Shown one piece after another: positions 61,943 through 64,000 of a DNA stretch of 64,000 nucleotides (position 1 is the stretch's first letter; each line of letters opens with the position of its first letter). Source of the stretch: Chloroflexota bacterium (lineage in GTDB: Bacteria > Chloroflexota > Dehalococcoidia > Bin125); NCBI GenBank assembly GCA_009838735.1, contig VXQZ01000036.1, forward strand, positions 46,781-110,780, read 5' to 3'. The notes under the pieces were generated by a model. The model saw only the letters and a list, made by a program, of their open reading frames with translations. It made no database searches and had not been told where the DNA came from. Position numbers and translations under genes: made by a program.

Positions 61943-62779
61943 CAGGGTGCTGAACGTCGGGTAAAGGGTGCCGCACCGGGCGGTGAATGACGGCTGAGCG
62001 CAGGCGTTGCAGCGGCGGCGACTGGGTCCGGTAGGGAGAGGACTCGCCGCGCAACTCCCGCTCAAGCCCGGGGCAGGCTTCAAAAGGCGAGCGTCGTCGC
62101 CGAGAGATGCACGAGTCGATGACCGACCCCGAGTCGTAGCTCCACCGCAAGGGCAAACAGCAGGAGGCCAGGCTCTGCTTCCTTGGTCTCTTGCTGACAG
62201 AGAACCGCCGCGTCCTGGTCGTCGATGTCGAGCTGACCGAGGCGGACGGCTACGCCGGGCGCGAGGCCGCCCTGGCGATGCTGCGACCGCAGCGTCAGCG
62301 GGCGGGCCACAGTCGGCGCCGATCGGGTCTACGACACGCGCGGCTACGTCTGGGATGTACGCGGTCTGGGGGTCACCCCGCACGTGGCCCAGAACCAGCG
62401 CGGACGGCGCAGCGCGATTGACGGACGCACGACCAGGCACCCGGGCTACGCCCGGAGTCAGCGCCGACGCAAAATCGTCGAGGAGGTGTTCGGCTGGATC
62501 AAGACGGTCGGCGCCAGCTGCAAGCTGCGCTAACTGGGCCAATCCCGCAACAAGTTGTGGCCTGAACTGATCGCCGCCGCCTTCAACCTCACCCATCTGG
62601 CCACTCTCGAGAGGGCCATCGCTTAGCCGAATCGCACGCGACCGGCCTCAGGCGCCCGAACTACGGCTTCGCACCCCGCCCCCTCCCTTACCGGACCCAG
62701 TCGCGGCCGCTGCAACAACAGCGCTCGGCCGTCGTTCACTGCCCAGTCCGGCTCCTGCTACCGAGAGTTCAGTAGCCGG
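61943..62779 (+). mobile_element. Degenerate IS5-family element
   Basis: Ends CAGGGTGCTGAAC (61943-61955) and the complement of CCGGCTACTGAA (62768-62779) match the intact element's termini. It is flanked on both sides by CTAG (61939-61942 and 62780-62783), a 4-bp target duplication. 837 bp against 1303 bp for the intact copy; the 5' half of the transposase gene is largely deleted. Confidence 0.75.
62083..62625 (+). pseudogene. IS5-family transposase remnant
   Basis: Homologous to the transposase at 45812. Recognisable pieces include LLTENRRVLVVDVELTEADGYA, HVAQNQRGRRSAIDGRTTR, KIVEEVFGWIKTVGA and the C-terminal AAAFNLTHLATLERA. It is disrupted by TAG near 62136, at least one frameshift around 62285-62310, and TAA near 62531. 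The N-terminal third is missing. Inactive relic. Confidence 0.8.
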
Positions 62780-62836
62780 CTAGAGCTTGACGTCGATCGT
62801 CATTCAACTGTACGGCAGCGGAGTGTGGCGTCCTCG

Positions 62837-63355
62837 TCAGTTATGGCTCCGTCCACTTCTCTCCCAGCGATCTGTTACCAGCGGAAGCTCTTGGAAAAAC
62901 CTCCCCAACTCGTCGTCCGGCTCGTACATACGGTCGTAGCGAGGTTCGCTGACTTCGCCGACCCTCACGGAAAAGTAACCTCGTTGGTCGTTGAGCACTC
63001 TCCAGCTCTCCCAATGCTCATGTTGCCCTGAGTTCCGCCAGTTGAGCACTCTCCACAGCATCACAACCTCAATGGAGAACAACACTACCGACAAGGCCAA
63101 AGCCCACGCCGGCACGCCAGAGACCGCAAGCGGTATCCAGTATCCGAGGCCAGCGATCAAGATTCCAGCGCCGTGTATCCATGCCTTTAGCGCCCGCTTG
63201 GCTTCCAGACAAATGTTCCAGACTTGCTCATGGTTGAACTCCCCGTAGATCGCATCAACCATCGCATGCTCCTCCACTACCAGTTCGCCCGGGCCGACTC
63301 CCCATGATTTCCTGAACCAGAACTCGAGATAGAGGTCATCGGGAGAGCGCCACAT
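62837..63355 (-). CDS. Two-pass membrane protein, 172 aa
   Basis: Two adjacent hydrophobic helices (GAGILIAGLGYWIPLAVSG and AWALALSVVLFSIEVVMLW) in the middle, a soluble N-terminal part (RSPDDLYLEFWFRKSW...VDAIYGEFNHEQVW) and a charged C-terminus with RYDRMYEPDDELGRFFQELP. The start at 63355 is a compromise: the frame is open to 63592, but that upstream part runs antisense through a gene remnant. No family recognised. Confidence 0.5.
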   Translation of the reverse strand: MWRSPDDLYLEFWFRKSWGVGPGELVVEEHAMVDAIYGEFNHEQVWNICLEAKRALKAWIHGAGILIAGLGYWIPLAVSGVPAWALALSVVLFSIEVVMLWRVLNWRNSGQHEHWESWRVLNDQRGYFSVRVGEVSEPRYDRMYEPDDELGRFFQELPLVTDRWERSGRSHN

Positions 63356-63461
63356 CTTCCAGAAATCAGAAAGCGAGAGGCTCGGGCTGCGCCGGGCATC
63401 TCTCCACAGAACAACTGTGACTGTTGAGGGGTCGCAGTTCTCGCAGTTCGCCCGCTGCGCG

Positions 63462-63503
63462 GCATCTTCTCCGAGCTGATCATCGAGCAGGCGGAACCGG
63501 GCG
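63462..63503 (+). pseudogene. Fragment of the coiled-coil gene at 55361
   Basis: About 42 nt are 37/42 identical to 55841-55882, encoding GIFSELIIEQAEPG against RIFPELITEREEPG in the same frame. Remnant of a second copy, broken on both sides. Confidence 0.45.
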
Positions 63504-63756
63504 TCGTGCGGTCGCCAACGGCACTGACGACGAGCGCTTCGCCTCAGGACGCGGCTCAGTGGTGCGCCCCCATAGGCGCCCTTCGATCCCACTTCAGCGA
63601 GAGTCGTATCACGACTGACACACAGAGAGATCTGCGTCTCAAATGGTGGTCGGCCTTCGGTGCCCCTTTGACTCTCCAGCTGGAGGACGACTCAACAGAT
63701 GCAACTCCAAGGACACTCGATACGAGAGATTACTCAATAGCTTGGGACCTCGCGTA

Positions 63757-63966
63757 TCATCTTACGTTGCCAAGTCCTAACCACCAAGATGGGTGGACGC
63801 CCAACCAGCGCTGCTCCTTCCCTATAGGAACGGTGCGAACCTGACGGAATCGCTGCTTGTTTGGAATGTCGAGATCGCTGCCGCTCGTCATGTTGACACG
63901 AAGGGCGACGTAGCAAGCGCGAACCTCAAGTGCGGGACATTCTGTGTGTAAATCGCCAAGTTTCAT
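63757..63966 (-). CDS. Possible small protein, 69 aa
   Basis: Begins MKLGDLHTECPALEVRACYV and continues with a mixed beta/loop composition (VPIGKEQRWLGVHPSWWLG). It looks better than neighbouring frames but has no clear ribosome binding site and sits at the window edge in a decayed region, so it may be a fragment. No family recognised. Confidence 0.35.
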   Translation of the reverse strand: MKLGDLHTECPALEVRACYVALRVNMTSGSDLDIPNKQRFRQVRTVPIGKEQRWLGVHPSWWLGLGNVR

Positions 63967-64000
63967 GAGCCACTAAATCGCAAGATCGCCAGGGTCTTTA

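Overview
The window is GC-rich bacterial DNA. It looks like an accessory, island-like stretch rather than core chromosome: there are no ribosomal or central-metabolism genes and one tRNA. The host is best guessed as an uncultured Chloroflexota lineage (Dehalococcoidia/SAR202-like). The guess rests on style: a giant SwmB-repeat surface protein with GIWSDG propeller repeats, a decayed LRR protein, and a histidine kinase fused to a DNA-binding response regulator. This is inference; no phylogenetic marker is present.

Region 1 (1-7527) is one plus-strand transcription array: the 3' end of ssb, a RadC/JAB protein, small acidic and zinc-ribbon proteins, a DUF6094-type DNA methyltransferase and an SNF2-like helicase. 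Many gaps hold a GC-rich RNA hairpin just before the next ribosome binding site. This is the gene set of the DNA-processing module of a conjugative or integrative element. Region 2 (7720-13061) is a mutagenesis and repair cassette: ImuB, DnaE2-type polymerase and an SRAP/YedK protein. Region 3 (13309-17057, minus) holds an RX4H (HEPN-like) protein, a membrane-anchored protein, an HU-like protein and a secreted protein. Region 4 (17355-26237, minus) is one giant secreted multi-repeat protein. Next to it a hybrid sensor kinase/regulator (26578-29019) is divergently transcribed.

Region 5 (28917-34285) has a four-gene small-regulator operon and two convergent, paralogous large serine recombinases with a similar site upstream of each. 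Region 6 (34855-43844) is a type I restriction-modification locus with a KAP P-loop ATPase between hsdM and hsdS and a reversed Panacea (DUF4065) antitoxin-like pair between hsdS and hsdR. Region 7 (43889-50378) holds small genes, tRNA-Phe with an 11-bp-phased repeat array upstream, an intact IS5-family element, a coiled-coil protein, and several lesioned small genes. Region 8 (50617-56206) pairs a replication-relaxation protein with a conjugative coupling-type ATPase (minus). Across an iteron-like array (four GATTGC(A/G) units at 11-bp spacing) lies a divergent coiled-coil protein with a possible DNA-binding N-terminus. Region 9 (56372-64000) is mostly decay (LRR pseudogene, IS relic, gene fragments) around one intact 980-aa secreted RCC1-like protein. 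That protein shares a tandem C-terminal module with the giant surface protein.

The DNA-processing array, coupling ATPase, replication-relaxation protein and recombinases fit a (possibly fragmented) integrative conjugative element carrying defence and mutagenesis cargo. No relaxase or complete type IV secretion channel is in view.
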